DNA from: Isoetes taiwanensis
Lineage: Eukaryota; Streptophyta; Lycopodiopsida; Isoetales; Isoetaceae
Direction: 5' to 3'
Assembly: GCA_021234155.1 (NCBI GenBank)
Contig: JAJEKV010000015.1
Span: 7,538,822 to 7,602,821, forward strand
DNA length: 64,000 nucleotides
Shown here: one piece after another, positions 21,701 to 34,907 of the stretch
Layout: each line of letters starts with the position of its first letter
Numbering within the stretch: the stretch's first letter is position 1
Translations under genes and position numbers: made by a program
The notes under the pieces: generated by a model
Told to the model about the DNA's origin: nothing
What the model saw: only the letters and a program-made list of their open reading frames with translations
Databases searched by the model: none

Positions 21701-22919
21701 GCCACGTGGATTTGAAATGCTGATTTTGAAGTCCATTTACATTGATGCATCTGAAGATCAAAACGTGGATACTGATCATGCTCTGGATGATACTTATAAT
21801 CTGCTAGTAGAGCATGTTTCTAAGTTACAGTTTTGTAGACCAGATTTTTGGAGCATCTCTACAGTACACAAGTCTGATTTCTGTGTATTATGGGAGATAA
21901 CTCTTTCGACACATTTTGGTAATGATGTGAATGTGTGTTTGCACATGAAGGAGGAGTGGTATAGAGGCAGAAAGTGAATACAGAGAATCCCATGACTCTG
22001 TTTTCTTCTACAGCTCCTCAATTCGTGCTTTCACACGATCCATCAACACTTTTGCGTTCAGGATGATCTCCCTCATCTCAAATGTCAGTTTAGTAGCTCT
22101 CTCAAACAGATCATTTAGACTGCCTTCATTGTCCTTTCTTTGCAAGTAGCAAAGATAGGACCCTCAGGAAACCAGTTATCAATCAAGCTCTCAGACTCCA
22201 CATCACGCACATTGGACGATGGGGGGATAATAGATATACTTGGAGGGGCAACAGATGAAGGGAACACAGTAGAAACACTTGGAGGAGCAATGCAAGCGAC
22301 AGGAGAAACATTGAAGACAATGAAGGCAATGCACAGTTTGCATGGGATGGGTTGGTGATGCTGCAACAAAGGTCTCAGTGACCATGGGCTGGGTTGGTGA
22401 TGCCGCGACAAAGGCCTCAGCCATGGTCGATGGTGATGCCATTGATAGTGACGCCATGGCTGGGAAGGGCAGCTGCTCCATTGCTAGAAGCACGACTCCA
22501 GAAGGGGGAAAAGAATAGTGCTGCATGCCAGCCACGTGGATTTAAAATGTTGATGTTGAAGTCCATTTACATTGATGCATCTGTAGATCAAAACATGGAT
22601 ACTGGTCATGCTCTGGATGATACATATAATCTGCCAGTAGAGCATGTTTCTAAGTTACAGTTTTGTAAACCAGATTTTTGGAGCATCTCTACAGTACACA
22701 AGTATGATTTCTGTGTATTATGGGAGATAACTCTTTCGGCACATTTTGGTAATGATGTGAATGTGTGTTTGCACATGAAGGAGGAGTGGTATAGAGGCAG
22801 AAAGTGAATACAGAGAATCCCATGACTCTGTTTTCTTCTACAGCTCCTCAATTCGTGCTTTCACACGATCCATCAATACTTTTGCGTTCACGATGATCTC
22901 CCTCATCTCAAATGTCAGT
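15746..22919. repeat. Array block 1: about eight long monomers
   Basis: Starts mid-monomer at TTGAAGACAATGAGG and contains only long-class monomers (750-842 bp). Two monomers (near 18041 and 18840) share a deletion of CCTTTGCTGCAAGT and a change turning a minus-strand Ser codon to Phe, so they are sister copies. The block is broken by the MITE at 22920. Confidence 0.9.
16337..16867 (-). other. Representative minus-strand monomer ORF (176 codons)
   Basis: Longest run in the presumed ancestral minus frame. Segments in order: H-Q-Y-K-W-T-S-N-S-A-F; a Pro/Ser/Ala stretch with two A-A-S-P-T-Q-P-M repeats; a Cys cluster C-P-H-C-L-Q-C-F-S-C; a Ser/Pro repeat (S-S-S-V-A-P-P-S-V-S twice); then L-N-D-L-F-Q-R-A-T-K-L. 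In sister units the frame continues through K-V-L-M-D-R-V-K-A-R-I-E-E-L-Q-K-K, a likely helix, to a TAA just before the TACACAGAAATC segment. Here it ends early because the TTCATGATGATC segment has lost bases. No domain is recognised. Frame-switching variants elsewhere argue against function. Confidence 0.35.
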
Positions 22920-23465
22920 CATTAGGGTTTTTTTGAGATTAAAAAGGGGCCTTCAAAACATGCCAACTAAGCCAAATGAAGATAAATGAACTACCAATCA
23001 GAAATCAGAGCCTGACGGGTCCAGTCAGCAAAACTGTTATAACTAACTCACTGGATCACATTTTCTAGCTATTGATAGAAACGTCCAAATGAGCTCTCGT
23101 TTAGTGCAATAGATAGATCTCGTTGAGATCTTTTCAACCTTAGGTGCTTTGCACATATTTTAACCACTTATGATTGTCAAAACTCCAAAAAATATGGTTT
23201 TTACCATTTTTTACTATCCTACGGGGCTAAAAGATATGCAAAACCATCCAAAATTGGAAAGATCTCAATGAGATCTATCTATTGCACCAAACAAGAGCTC
23301 ATTTGGACTTTTCTATCAATAGTTATGCTAGAAAATGTGATCCAGTGAGTTAGTTATAACTGTTTTGCTGACTGGATTACCAGTTCTGTTTTCTGATTGG
23401 TAGTTCATACAGCTTAGTCAGCAGTTCTTAGAAGGCCTTTTTATGATCTCAAAAAATCCCTAATG
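22920..23465. mobile_element. Foldback MITE inserted in a monomer
   Basis: Terminal inverted repeats start CATTAGGG(T/A)TTTTTTGAGAT. Inverted similarity continues for about 225 bp on each arm: ACTACCAATCAGAAA, AACTAACTCACTGGATCACA and AATAGATAGATCTC all recur in reverse complement. The spacer, near 23140-23230, is short. The monomer reads ...GTCAGT before it and TTAGTAGC... after it, exactly the uninterrupted monomer sequence with no target duplication. No coding capacity. A transcript would form a long hairpin and could feed small-RNA production. Confidence 0.85.
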
Positions 23466-26400
23466 TTAGTAGCTCTCTCAAGCAGATCGTTTAGACTGCC
23501 TTCATTGTCCTTTGCTGCAAGTAGCAGCATAGGACCCTCAGGAAACCAGTTATCAATCAAGCTCTCAGACTCCACATCACGCACATTGGACGATGGAGGG
23601 ATAATAGAAATACTTGGAGGAGCAACAGATGAAGAGGACACGGAGGGGATGTCTTCTTGGCGCACATTGAACGATGGAGGGAGGGATAATAGATACACTT
23701 GGAGGAGCAACAGATGAAGAGAACACAGTAGAAACACTTGGAGGAGCAATGCAAGCGACAGAAGAAACATTGAAGACAATGAGGGCAATGCACAGTTTGC
23801 ATGGGATGGGTTGGTGATGCTGCAACCAAGGTCTCAGTGACCGTGGGCTGGGTTGGTGATGTCGCGACAAAGGCCTCAGCCATGGTCGATGGTGATGCCA
23901 TTGATAGTGACGCCATGGCTGGGAAGGGCGCCTGCTCCATTGCTGGGAGCACGACTCCAGAAGGGGGAAAAGAATAGTGCTGCATGCCAGCCACGTGGAT
24001 TTGAAATGCTGATTTTGAAGTCCATTTACATTGATGCATCTGAAGATCAAAACGTGGATACTGGTCATGCTCTGGATGATACATATAATTTGCCAGCAGA
24101 GCATGTTTCTAAGTTACAGTTTTGTAGACCAGATTTTTGGAGCATAGATTTTTGGAGCATCTCTACAGTACACAAGTCTGATTTCTGTGTATTATGGGAG
24201 ATAACTCTCCGGGCACATTTTGGTAATGATGTGAATGTGTGTTTGCACATGAAGGAGGAGTGGTATAGAGGCAGAATGTGAATACAGAGAATCCCATGAC
24301 TCTGTTTTCTTCTGCAGCTCCTCAATTCATGCTTTCACACGATCCATCAACACTTTTGTGTTCATGGTGATCTCCCTCATCTCAAATGTCAGTTTAGTAG
24401 CTCTCTCAAACAGATCATTTAGACTGTCTTCATTGTCCTTTGCTGCAAGTAGCAGCATAGGACCCTCAGGAACCCAGTTATCAATCAAGCTCTCAGACTC
24501 CACATCACGCACATTGGACGATGGAGGGATAATAGATACACTTGGAGGAGCAACAGATAAAGAGGACACAGTAGAAATACTTGGAGGAGCAACAGATGAA
24601 GAGTGCAAGATACAGGAGAAACATTAAAGACAATGAGGGCAATGCACAGTTTGCATGGGCTGGGTTGGTGATGCTGCAACAAAGGTCTCAATGACCATGG
24701 GCTGGGTTGGTGATGCCGCGATAAAGGCCTCAGCCATGGTTGATGGTGATGGCATTGAGAGTGACGCCATGGCTGGGAAGGGCGGCTGCTCCATTGCTGG
24801 GAGCACGACTCCAGAAGGGGGAAAAGAATAGTGCTGCATGCCAGCCACATGGATTTGAAATGTTGATTTTGAAGTCCATTTACATTGATGCATCTGAAGA
24901 TCAAAACGTGGATACTGGTCATGCTCTGGATGATACGTATAAACTGCCAGTACAGCATGTTTCTAAGTTACAGTTTTGTAGACCAAATTTTTGAAGCATA
25001 GATTTTTGGAGCATCTCTACAGTACACAAGTCTGATTTCTGTGTATTATGGGAGATAACTCTCCAGGCACATTTTGGTAATGATGTGAATGTGTGTTTGC
25101 ACATGGAGGAGGAGTGGACAGACGCAGAAAGTGAATACAGAGAATCCCATGACTCTGTTTTCTTCTGCAGCTCCTCAATTTGTGCTTTCACACAATCCAT
25201 CAATACTTTTGCATCCATGATGATCTCCCTCATCTCAAATGTCGATTTAGTAGCTCTCTCAAACAGATCATTTAGACTACCTTCATTGTCCTTTGCTGCA
25301 AGTAGCAGCATAGGACCCTCGGGAAACCAGTTATCAATCAAGCTCTCAGACTCCACATCACGCACATTGGACGATGGAGAGAGGGATAATAGATACACTT
25401 GGAGAAGCAACAGATGAAGAGTGCAAGCTACAGGAGAAACATTGAAGACAATTTGGGCAATGCACAGTTTGCATGGGCTGGGTTGCAATGCTGCAAGAAA
25501 GGTCTCAGTGACCATGGGCTGGGTGTTGGTGATGCCGCGACAAAGGCCTCAGCCATGGTCGATGGTGATGCCATTGATGCATCTGAAGATCAAAACGTGG
25601 ATACTGATCATGCTCTGGATGATACATATAATCTGCCAGTAGAGCATATTTATAAGTTACAGTTTTGTAGACCAGATTTTTGGAGCATAGATTTTTGGAG
25701 CATCTCTACAGTACACAAGTCTGATTTCTGTGTATTATGGGAGATAACTCTCCGGCCACATTTTGTTAATGATGTAAATGTGTGTTTGCACATGAAGGTG
25801 GAGTGGTATAGAGGCAGAAAGTGAATACAGAGAATCCCATGACTCTGTTTTCTTCTGCAGCTCCTCAATTCGTGCTTTCACACGATGAATCAACACTTTT
25901 GCGTTCATGATGATCTTCCTCATCTCAAATGTCAGTTTAGTAGCTCTCTCAAACAGATCATTTAGACTGCCTTCATTGTCCTTTGCTGCAAGTAGCAGCA
26001 TAGGACCCTCAGGAAACCAGTTATCAATCAAGCTCTCAGACTCCACATCACGCACATTGGACGATGGAGGGAGGGATAATAGATACACTTGGAGGAGCAA
26101 CAGATGAAGAGGACACAGTAGAAACACTTGGAGGAGCAACAGATGAAGAGTGCAAGCTACATGAGAAACATTGAAGACAATTTGGGCAATGCACAGTTTG
26201 CATGGGCTGGGTTGGTGATGCTGCAACAAAGGTCTCAGTGACCATGGGCTGGGTTGGTGATGCCGCGACAAAGGCCTCAGCCATGGTCGATGGTGATGCC
26301 ATTGATAGTGACGCCATGGCTGGGAAGGGCGGCTGCTCCATTGCTGGGAGCACGACTCCAGAAGGGGAAAAAGAATAGTCGCATGCCAGCCACGTGGATT

Positions 26401-28521
26401 TGAAATGCTGATTTTGAAGTCCATTTACATTGATGCATCCAAGATCAAAACGTGGATACCGGTCATGCTCGATGATACATATAATGCGCCAAGAGAGCAT
26501 GTTTCTAAGTTACGCTTTGTAGGCCAATTTTTGGAGCATAGATTTTTGGAGCATCTCTACAAGACACAAGTCTGATTTCGTGGTATTATGGGAGATAACT
26601 CTCCCGGCACATTTTGGTAATGATGTGAATGTGTGTTTGCACATGAAGGGGGAGTGGTATAGAGGCGTAAAGTGAATATGAGAGAATCCCATGACTCGTT
26701 TTTCTTCCTGCAGCTCCTCAATTGCTTTCTTTCACACGATCTATCAACACTTTTATGCTCACATGATGATCTCCCTCATCTCAAATGTCAGCTTTAGTAG
26801 CTCTCTCAAACAGATCATTTAGATCGCCTTCATTGTCCTTTCTTTGCAAGTAGCAAAGATAGGACCCTCGAAAACCAGCTATCAATCAAGCTCTCGGACT
26901 CCACATCACGCATTATTGGACGATGGAGGGAGGGATAATAGATACACTTGGAGGAGCAAATGTGATGAAGAGGACACAAAGAGAAACACTTGGAGGAGCA
27001 AATGGATGAAGAGTGCAAGCTACAGGAGAAACATTGAAGACAATTTGGGCAATGCACGGTTGCATGGGCTGGGTTGGTGATGCTTTGCAACAAAGGTCTC
27101 AAAGGACCATGGGCTGGGTTGGTGATGCCACGACAAAGGCCTCAACCATGGTCGATGGTGATGCCATTGATAGTGACGCCATGGCTGGGAAGGGCGGCTG
27201 CTCCATTGCTGGGAGCACGACTCCAGAAGGAGGAAAAGAATAGAGCTGCATGCCAGCCACGTGGATTTGAAATGCTGATTTTGAAGTCCATTTACATTGA
27301 TGCATCTAAAGATCAAAACGTGGATACCGGTCATGCTCGATGATACATATAATCCGCCAAGAGAGCATGTTTCTAAGTTACGCTTTGTAGGCCAAATTTT
27401 GGAGCATAGATTTTGGAGCATCTCTACAAGATACAAGTCCGATTTTATGGGAGTATTATGGGAGATGGTAATGATGTGAATGTGTGTTTGCACATGAAGG
27501 AGGAGTGGTATAGAGGCGTAAAACCAATACGAGAATCCCATTACTCAAGTTATCTTCTGCAGCTCCTCAATTTGTGCTTTCACACGATCCATCAAGACTT
27601 TTGCATCCATGATGATCTCCCTCATCTCAAATGTCAGTTTAGTAGCTCTCTCAAACAGATTATTTAGACTGCCTTCATTGTCCTTTTTTTTGAAGTAGCA
27701 AAGATAGGACCCTCGTGAAACCAGCTTATCAATCAAGATCTCAGACTCCACATCACGCATTATTGAACGATGGAGGGAGGGATAATAGATACACCTGAGG
27801 AGCAAATGATGAAGAGGACACAGTAGAAACACTTGGAGGAGCAACAGATGAAGAGTGCAAGCTACATGAGAAACATTGAAGACAATTTGGGCAATGCACG
27901 GTTTGCATGGGCTGGGTTGGTGATGCCGCGACAAAGGCCTCAGCCATGGTCGATGGTGATGTCATTGATGCATCTGAAGATCAAAACGTGGATATTGGTC
28001 ATGCTCTGGATGATACATATAATCTGCCAGTAGAGCATGTTTATAAGTTACAGTTTTGTAGACCAGATTTTTGGAGCATAGATTTTTGGAGCATCTCTAC
28101 AAAGACACAAGTCCGATTTACGGTATTATGGGAGATAACTCTCCGGGCACATTTTGTTAATGATGTGAATGTGTGTTTGCACATGAAGGAGAAGTGATAT
28201 AGAGGCAGAAAGTGAATACAGAGAATCCCATGACTCTGTTTTCTTCTGCAGCTCCTCAATTCGTGCTTTCACACGATCCATCAACACTTTTGCGTTCATG
28301 ATGATCTCCCTCATGTCAAATATCAGTTTACTAGCTCTCTCAAACAGATCATTTAGACCGCCTTCATTGTCCTTTGCTGCAAGTAGCAGCATAGGACCCT
28401 CAGGAAACCAGTTATCAATCAAGCTCTCAGACTCCACATCACGCACATTGGACGATGGAGGGATAATAGAAATACTTGGAGGAGCAACAGATGAAGAGGA
28501 CACAGTAGAAACACTTGGAGG
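23466..28521. repeat. Array block 2: about seven monomers, first short-class members
   Basis: Contains the first short monomers (junctions GATGCCATTGATGCATCTG near 25569 and GATGTCATTGATGCATCTG near 27957). Near 23647 it holds a 16-bp remnant of the retroposon 5' end, followed by a repeated piece of monomer. The stretch 26420-27560 is rich in CAG/CTG scrambling. Confidence 0.9.
23853..24281 (+). other. Representative plus-strand monomer ORF (142 codons)
   Basis: This frame recurs intact at the same length at 19896-20324, 42778-43206 and 49515-49943, and as 137 codons at 22394-22807 (lacking one in-frame 15- to 18-bp duplication reading F-W-S-I-D). It begins M-V-M-(P/S)-R-Q-R-P-Q-P-W-S, continues I-D-A-S-E-D-Q-N-V-D-T-G-H-A-L-D-D, and ends H-M-K-E-E-W-Y-R-G-R. 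Length change by whole codons is compatible with coding, but short-class monomers delete the first half. Family unknown, expression unknown. It is antisense to the minus-strand frame of the same DNA. Confidence 0.3.
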
Positions 28522-29829
28522 GGATGTCTTCTTGGCACCTTCACGACTAGGGCGGCGGCAGGGAAAGGGGCCGCCTCTATTCCTTGCTTTCGGCACTGCA
28601 GTGGTTGTAAATTTCTTCTGATTCATGATCTGATGGCTAGCAAAGAGTTTTGGGTATTTGGTTATTCAGATTCTGCCTCCATCCGCTTCCTTTTTCTGGT
28701 TTTTTTGAGCTTCTTCATGGCGGCCTCTTCAGCCTTCTCAGATAAACTGGCATCCAGCAGCCCATTCTTTTCTTCTTTGTCCTTTCTTATAAGGCATAAT
28801 TCTTTTGGGGCTGGGCTGGCCTTTGCTTCCTCTTTTTTCTTTATGGATCCACACCGAAATGGCGCAGATTGCCTATAAGGTAGAGTAAATAAGATGCAGG
28901 GCTCTGAGAGAAGATGCTTCAAATTTCTAGTTAATTGGCAGCTGTAATTCTTACTCCAGGTCTGTAATGCTAGAAGCCTTTCCCTTCATCTTGCTCTTTC
29001 CTACTAGCAGAAAGGTTTAGAGTTGACTCTTGAAAAAGAAGAAGAACAGATTAACCCGATTCTTCAGATTCATTGATAAGATATGGTCTGGGTCAGATTG
29101 CCGAGCTAGAGAATTTTTATGGGGGATGAGGCTTCTACAGGTAGTATGGCAGTTGCAAGATGGCTTGATTTTATTAAAGCACTTGGTTCTGCTCAGGTAC
29201 TGCTATGCTTGAGCGATTTTTCAAGTACTGATGCTTGATTGCCACTGGTACTATTATGCCAAGAACTACATGTCTTCAAGTACTGATATGCTTGGATGGC
29301 ATGCTGCTTATTCAAGTTCATGCTTGAGATTGCCAAACTTTGGTGGCAGGGCTTTGTATCTAGCCATTTTATGCCGACTGCACTTCTCCTGACAATGCAG
29401 CATCTTTCCTGGTGCATACAATGTTGATTAATCTGTAGAATGGATTAGTTTCTGGAGCCGTGGTAGCTTTTCTGAGCAATGTGGCAGATTGTTTATGATA
29501 TTTCTTCATGTCTTTTTCTCTTCATCTATACTCTTGCAAGAGGTGGACTACAGAGCATTCAGGATATATTTGTAGCTTGAGGAAAATTTGTATTTGTCTC
29601 CTGTAGTATTCTACTAGCTAGGAAGATGTTGATTCTGATCCTATAGTACTAGTTAGTTGGAAGAAGAGGTTGATATGAGTACTAAAGCTTCAAGTATTAC
29701 ATTCGATCCATAAGGGATCCTTTGTACTTCAAGGTTATCTGATCCTTGAGGGATCTTTTTGATGTAATTCTTCCTATCTGAATACAAATTTTATCTTTCC
29801 TTCAAAAAAAAAAAAAAAAAAAAAAAAAC
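28522..29829 (+). mobile_element. Poly(A)-tailed retroposon, copy 1
   Basis: 1.3 kb inserted in the second 42-bp repeat of a monomer, starting GGATGTCTTCTTGG and ending in A25 (29804-29828). CACTTGGAGG lies on both sides (28512-28521 and 29830-29839), a 10-bp target duplication. This is the signature of L1-mediated retroposition with the transcript on the plus strand. The body has short plus-strand frames (28633-28878 hydrophobic; 29030-29212 basic). It also has a Lys/Glu-rich minus-strand frame (28922-28662) that would be antisense. It may be a retrocopy of an mRNA or long non-coding RNA. I do not recognise the source. Confidence 0.85.
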
Positions 29830-32800
29830 CACTTGGAGGCAACAGATGAAGAGTGCAAGCTACAGGAGAAACATTGAAGACAATTTGGGCAATGCACAGT
29901 TTGCATGGGTTGAGTTGGTGATGCTACAACAAAGGTCTCAAAGGACCATGGGTCGGGTTGGTGATGCCGCGACAAAGGCCTCAGCCATGGTCGATGGTGA
30001 TGCCATTGATAGTGACGCCATGGCTGGGAAGGGCGGCTGCTCCATTGCTGGGAGCACGACTCCAGACGGGGAAAAGAATAGTGCTGCATGCCAGCCACAT
30101 GGATTTGAAATGCTGATTTTGAAGTCCATTTATATTGATGCATCTGAAGATCAAAACGTGGATACTGGTCATGCTCTGGATGATACATATAATCTGCCAA
30201 TAGAGCATGTTTCTAAGTTACGTTGTTTTGTAGACCAAATTTTTTTGAGCATAGATTTTGGAGCATCTCTACAAAGACACAAGTATGATTTACGGTATTA
30301 TGGGAGATAACTCAAGGGGGTAATGATGTGAATGTGTGTTTGCACATGAAGAAGGAGTGGTATAGAGGCGTAAAGAATATAGAGAATCCCATGACTCTGT
30401 TTTCTCTTCAGCCTCCTCAATTCGTGCTTTCACACGATCCGGCCAACACTTTTTATTCATGATGATCTCCCTCATCTCAAATGTCCGCTTAGTAGCTCTC
30501 TCAAACAGATCATTTAGATCGCCTTCATTGTCCTTTACCGAAGTAGCAAAGATAGGACCCTCGTGAAATCAGCTATCAATCAAGCTCTCGACTCTCCACA
30601 TCACGCATATTGGACGATGGAGGGAGGGATAATAGATACACTTGGAGGAGTTACGAATGAAGAGGACACAATAGAAACACTTGGAGGAGCAAATGATGAA
30701 GAGTGCAAGTTACAGGAGAAACATTGAAGACAATGAGGGCAATGCACAGTTTGCATGGGTTGGGTTGGTGATGCCACAACAAAGGTCTCAAAGGACCATG
30801 GGCTGGGTTGGTGATGCCGCGACAAAGGCCTCAACCATGGTCGATGGTGATGCCATTGAGAGTGACGCCATGGCTGGGAAGGGCGGTTGCTCCATTGCTA
30901 GGAGCACGACTCCAGAAGGGGGAAAAGAATAGTGCTGCATGCCAGCCACGGGATTTGAAATGCTGATTTTGAAGTCCATTTACATTGATGCATCTAAAGA
31001 TCAAAACGTGGATACCGGTCATGCTCGATGATACATATAATCCGCCAAGAGAGCATGTTTCTAAGTTCTGCTTTTGTAGGCCGATTTTTGGAGCATAGAT
31101 TTTGGAGCATCTCTACAAAGACACAAGTCTGATTTTTGTGTATTATGGGAGATAACTCTCCCAGGCACATTTTGGTAATGATGTGAATGTGTGTTTGCAC
31201 ATGGAGGAGGAGTGGTATAGAGGCAGAAAGTGAATACAGAGAATCCCATGACTCTGTTTTCTTCTACAACTCCTCAATTCGTGCTTTCACATGATCCATC
31301 AACACTTTTGTGTTCATGATGATCTCCCTCATCTCAAATGTCAGTTTAGTAGCTCTCTCAAACAGATCATTTAGACTGCCTTCATTGTCCTTTGCTGCAA
31401 GTAGCAGCATAGGACCCTCAGGAAACCAGTTATCAATCAAGCTCTCAGACTCCACATCACGCACATTGGACGATGGAGGGATCATAGATACACTTGGAGG
31501 AGCAACAGATAAAGAGGACACAGTAGAAATACTTGGAGAAGCAACAGATGAAGAGTGCAAGATACAAGAGAAACATTAAAGACAATGAGGGCAATGCACA
31601 GTTTGCATGGGCTGGGTTGGTGATGCTGCAACAAAAGTCTCAGTGACCATGGGCTGGGTTGGTGATGCCGCGATAAAGGCCTCAGCCATGGTTGATGGTG
31701 ATGCCATTGAGAGTGACGCCATGGCTGGGAAGGGCGGCTGCTCCATTGCTGGGAGCACGACTCCAGAAGGGGGAAAAGAATAGTGCTGCATGCCAGCCAC
31801 GTGGATTTGAAATGTTGATTTTGAAGTCCATTTACATTGATGCATCTGAAGATCAAAACGTGGATACTGGTCATGCTCTGGATGATACGTATAATCTGCC
31901 AGTAGAGCATGTTTCTAAGTTACAATTTTGTAGATCAGATTTTTGAAGCATAGATTTTTGGAACATCTCTACAGTACACAAGTCTGATTTCTGTGTATTA
32001 TGGGAGATAACTCTCCAGGCACATTTTGGTAATGATGTGAATGTATGTTTGCATATGGAGGAGGAGTGGTACAGAGGCAGAAAGTGAATACAGAGAATCC
32101 ATGACTCTGTTTTCTTCTGCAGCTCCTCAATTTGTGCTTTCACACAATCCATCAATACTTTTGCGTCCATGATGATCTCACTCATCTCAAATGTCAATTT
32201 AGTAGCTCTCTCAAACAGATCATTTAGACTGCCTTCATTGTCCTTTGCTGCAAGTAGCAGCATAGGACCCTCAGGAAACCAGTTATCAATTAAGCTCTCA
32301 GACTCCACATCACGCACATTGGACGATGGAGGAAGGGATAGTAGATACACTTGGAGGAGCAACAGATGAAGAGGACACAATAGAAACACTTGGACGAGCA
32401 ATGGATGAAGAGTGCAAGCTACAGGAGAAACATTGAAGACAATGAGGGCAATGCACAGTTGCATGGGCTGGGTTGGTGATGCTGCAACAAAGGTCTCAGT
32501 GACCATGGGCTGGGTTGGTGATGCCGCGACAAAGGCCTCAGCCATGGTCGATGGTGATGCCATTGATGCATATGAAGATCAAAACGTGGATACTGGTCAT
32601 GCTTTGGATGATACATATAATCTGCCATTAGAGCATATTTATAAGTTACAGTTTTGTAGACCAGATTTTTGGAGCATAGACAGTACACAAGTCTGATTTC
32701 TGTGTATTATGGGAGATAACTCTCCGGCCACATTTTATTAATGATGTAAATGTGTGTTTGCACATGAAGGTGGAGTGGTATAGAGGCAGAAAGTGAATAC

Positions 32801-33211
32801 AGAGAATCCCATGACGCTGTTTTCTTCTGCAGCTCCTCAATTCGTGCTTTCACACGATGAATCAACACTTTTGTGTTCATGATGATCTCCTTCATCTCAA
32901 ATGTCAGTTTAGTAGCTCTCTCAAACAGATCATTTAGACTGCCTTCATTGTCCTTTGCTGCAAGTAGCAGCATAGGACCCTCAGAAAACCAGTTATCAAT
33001 TAAGCTCTCAGACTCCACATCACGCACATTGGACGATGGAGGGAGGGATAGTAGATACACTTGGAGGAGCAACAGATGAAGAGGACACAATAGAAACACT
33101 TGGACGAGCAATGGATGAAGAGTGCAAGCTACAGGAGAAACATTGAAGACAATGAGGGCAATGCACAGTTGCATGGGCTGGGTTGGTGATGCTGCAACAA
33201 AGGTCTCAGTG

Positions 33212-34907
33212 ACCATGGGCTGGGTTGGTGATGCCGCGACAAAGGCCTCAGCCATGGTCGATGGTGATGCCATTGATAGTGACGCCATGGCTGGGAAGGG
33301 TGGCTGCTCCATTGCTGGGAGCACGACTCCAGACGGGGAAAAGAATAGTGCTGCATGCCAGCCACATGGATTTGAAATGCTGATTTTGAAGTCCATTTAT
33401 ATTGATGCATCTGAAGATCAAAACGTGGATACTGGTCATGCTCTGGATGATACATATAATCTGCCAGTAGAGCATGTTTCTAAGTTACAGTGTTTTGTAG
33501 ACCAAATTTTTGGAGCATAGATTTTGGAGCATCTCTACAGTACACAAGTATGATTTCTGTGTATTATGGGAGATAACTCTCCGGGGTAATGATGTGAATG
33601 TGTGTTTGCACATGAAGGAGGAGTGGTATAGAGGCAGAAAGTGAATATAGAGAATCCCATGACTCTGTTTTCTTTTGCAGCTCCTCAATTCGTGCTTTCA
33701 CACGATCCATCAACACTTTTGCGTTCATGATGATCTCCCTCATCTCAAATGTCCGTTTAGTAGCTCTCTCAAACAGATCATTTAGACTGCCTTCATTGTC
33801 CTTTACTGGAAGTAGCAGCATAGGACCCTCAGGAAATCAGCTATCAATCAAGCTCTCAGACTCCACATCACGCACATTGGACGATGGAGGGAGGGATAAT
33901 AGATACACTTGGAGGAGTAACAGATGAAGAGGACACAGTAGAAACACTTGGAGGAGCAACAGATGAAGAGTGCAAGTTATAGGAGAAACATTGAAGACAA
34001 TGAGGGCAATGCACAGTTTGCATGGGTTGGGTTGGTGATGCTACACAAAGGTCTCAGTGACCATGGGCTGGGTTGGTGATGCCGCGACAAAGGCCTCAGC
34101 CATGGTCGATGGTGATGCCATTGATAGTGACGCCATGGCTGGGAAGGGTGGCTGCTCCATTGCTGGGAGCACGACTCCAGACGGGGAAAAGAATAGTGCT
34201 GCATGCCAGCCACATGGATTTGAAATGCTGATTTTGAAGTCCATTTATATTGATGCATCTGAAGATCAAAACGTGGATACTGGTCATGCTCTGGATGATA
34301 CATATAATCTGCCAGTAGAGCATGTTTCTAAGTTACAGTGTTTTGTAGACCAAATTTTTGGAGCATAGATTTTGGAGCATCTCTACAGTACACAAGTATG
34401 ATTTCTGTGTATTATGGGAGATAACTCTCCGGGGTAATGATGTGAATGTGTGTTTGCACATGAAGGAGGAGTGGTATAGAGGCAGAAAGTGAATATAGAG
34501 AATCCCATGACTCTGTTTTCTTTTGCAGCTCCTCAATTCGTGCTTTCACACGATCCATCAACACTTTTGCGTTCATGATGATCTCCCTCATCTCAAATGT
34601 CCGTTTAGTAGCTCTCTCAAACAGATCATTTAGACTGCCTTCATTGTCCTTTACTGGAAGTAGCAGCATAGGACCCTCAGGAAATCAGCTATCAATCAAG
34701 CTCTCAGACTCCACATCACGCACATTGGACGATGGAGGGAGGGATAATAGATACACTTAGAGGAGTAACAGATGAAGAGGACACAGTAGAAACACTTGGA
34801 GGAGCAACAGATGAAGAGTGCAAGTTATAGGAGAAACATTGAAGACAATGAGGGCAATGCACAGTTTGCATGGGTTGGGTTGGTGATGCTACACAAAGGT
34901 CTCAGTG
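33212..34907. repeat. Nearly identical 848-bp monomer pair
   Basis: 33212-34059 and 34060-34907 are adjacent monomers that look identical over most of their length, including shared rare variants (GTGTTTTGTAGACC, TCTCCGGGGTAATG, TCCTTTACTGGAAG). One visible difference is CACTTGGAGGAGTAAC against CACTTAGAGGAGTAAC near 33913 and 34757. This is the most recent single-monomer duplication in the array. Confidence 0.8.

Noticed and set aside
28633-28878. 81-codon hydrophobic plus-strand frame of the retroposon as a membrane protein gene
   Set aside because: It lies opposite a Lys/Glu-rich frame, so its hydrophobicity follows from reverse-complement codon composition. Copies differ by frameshifts.
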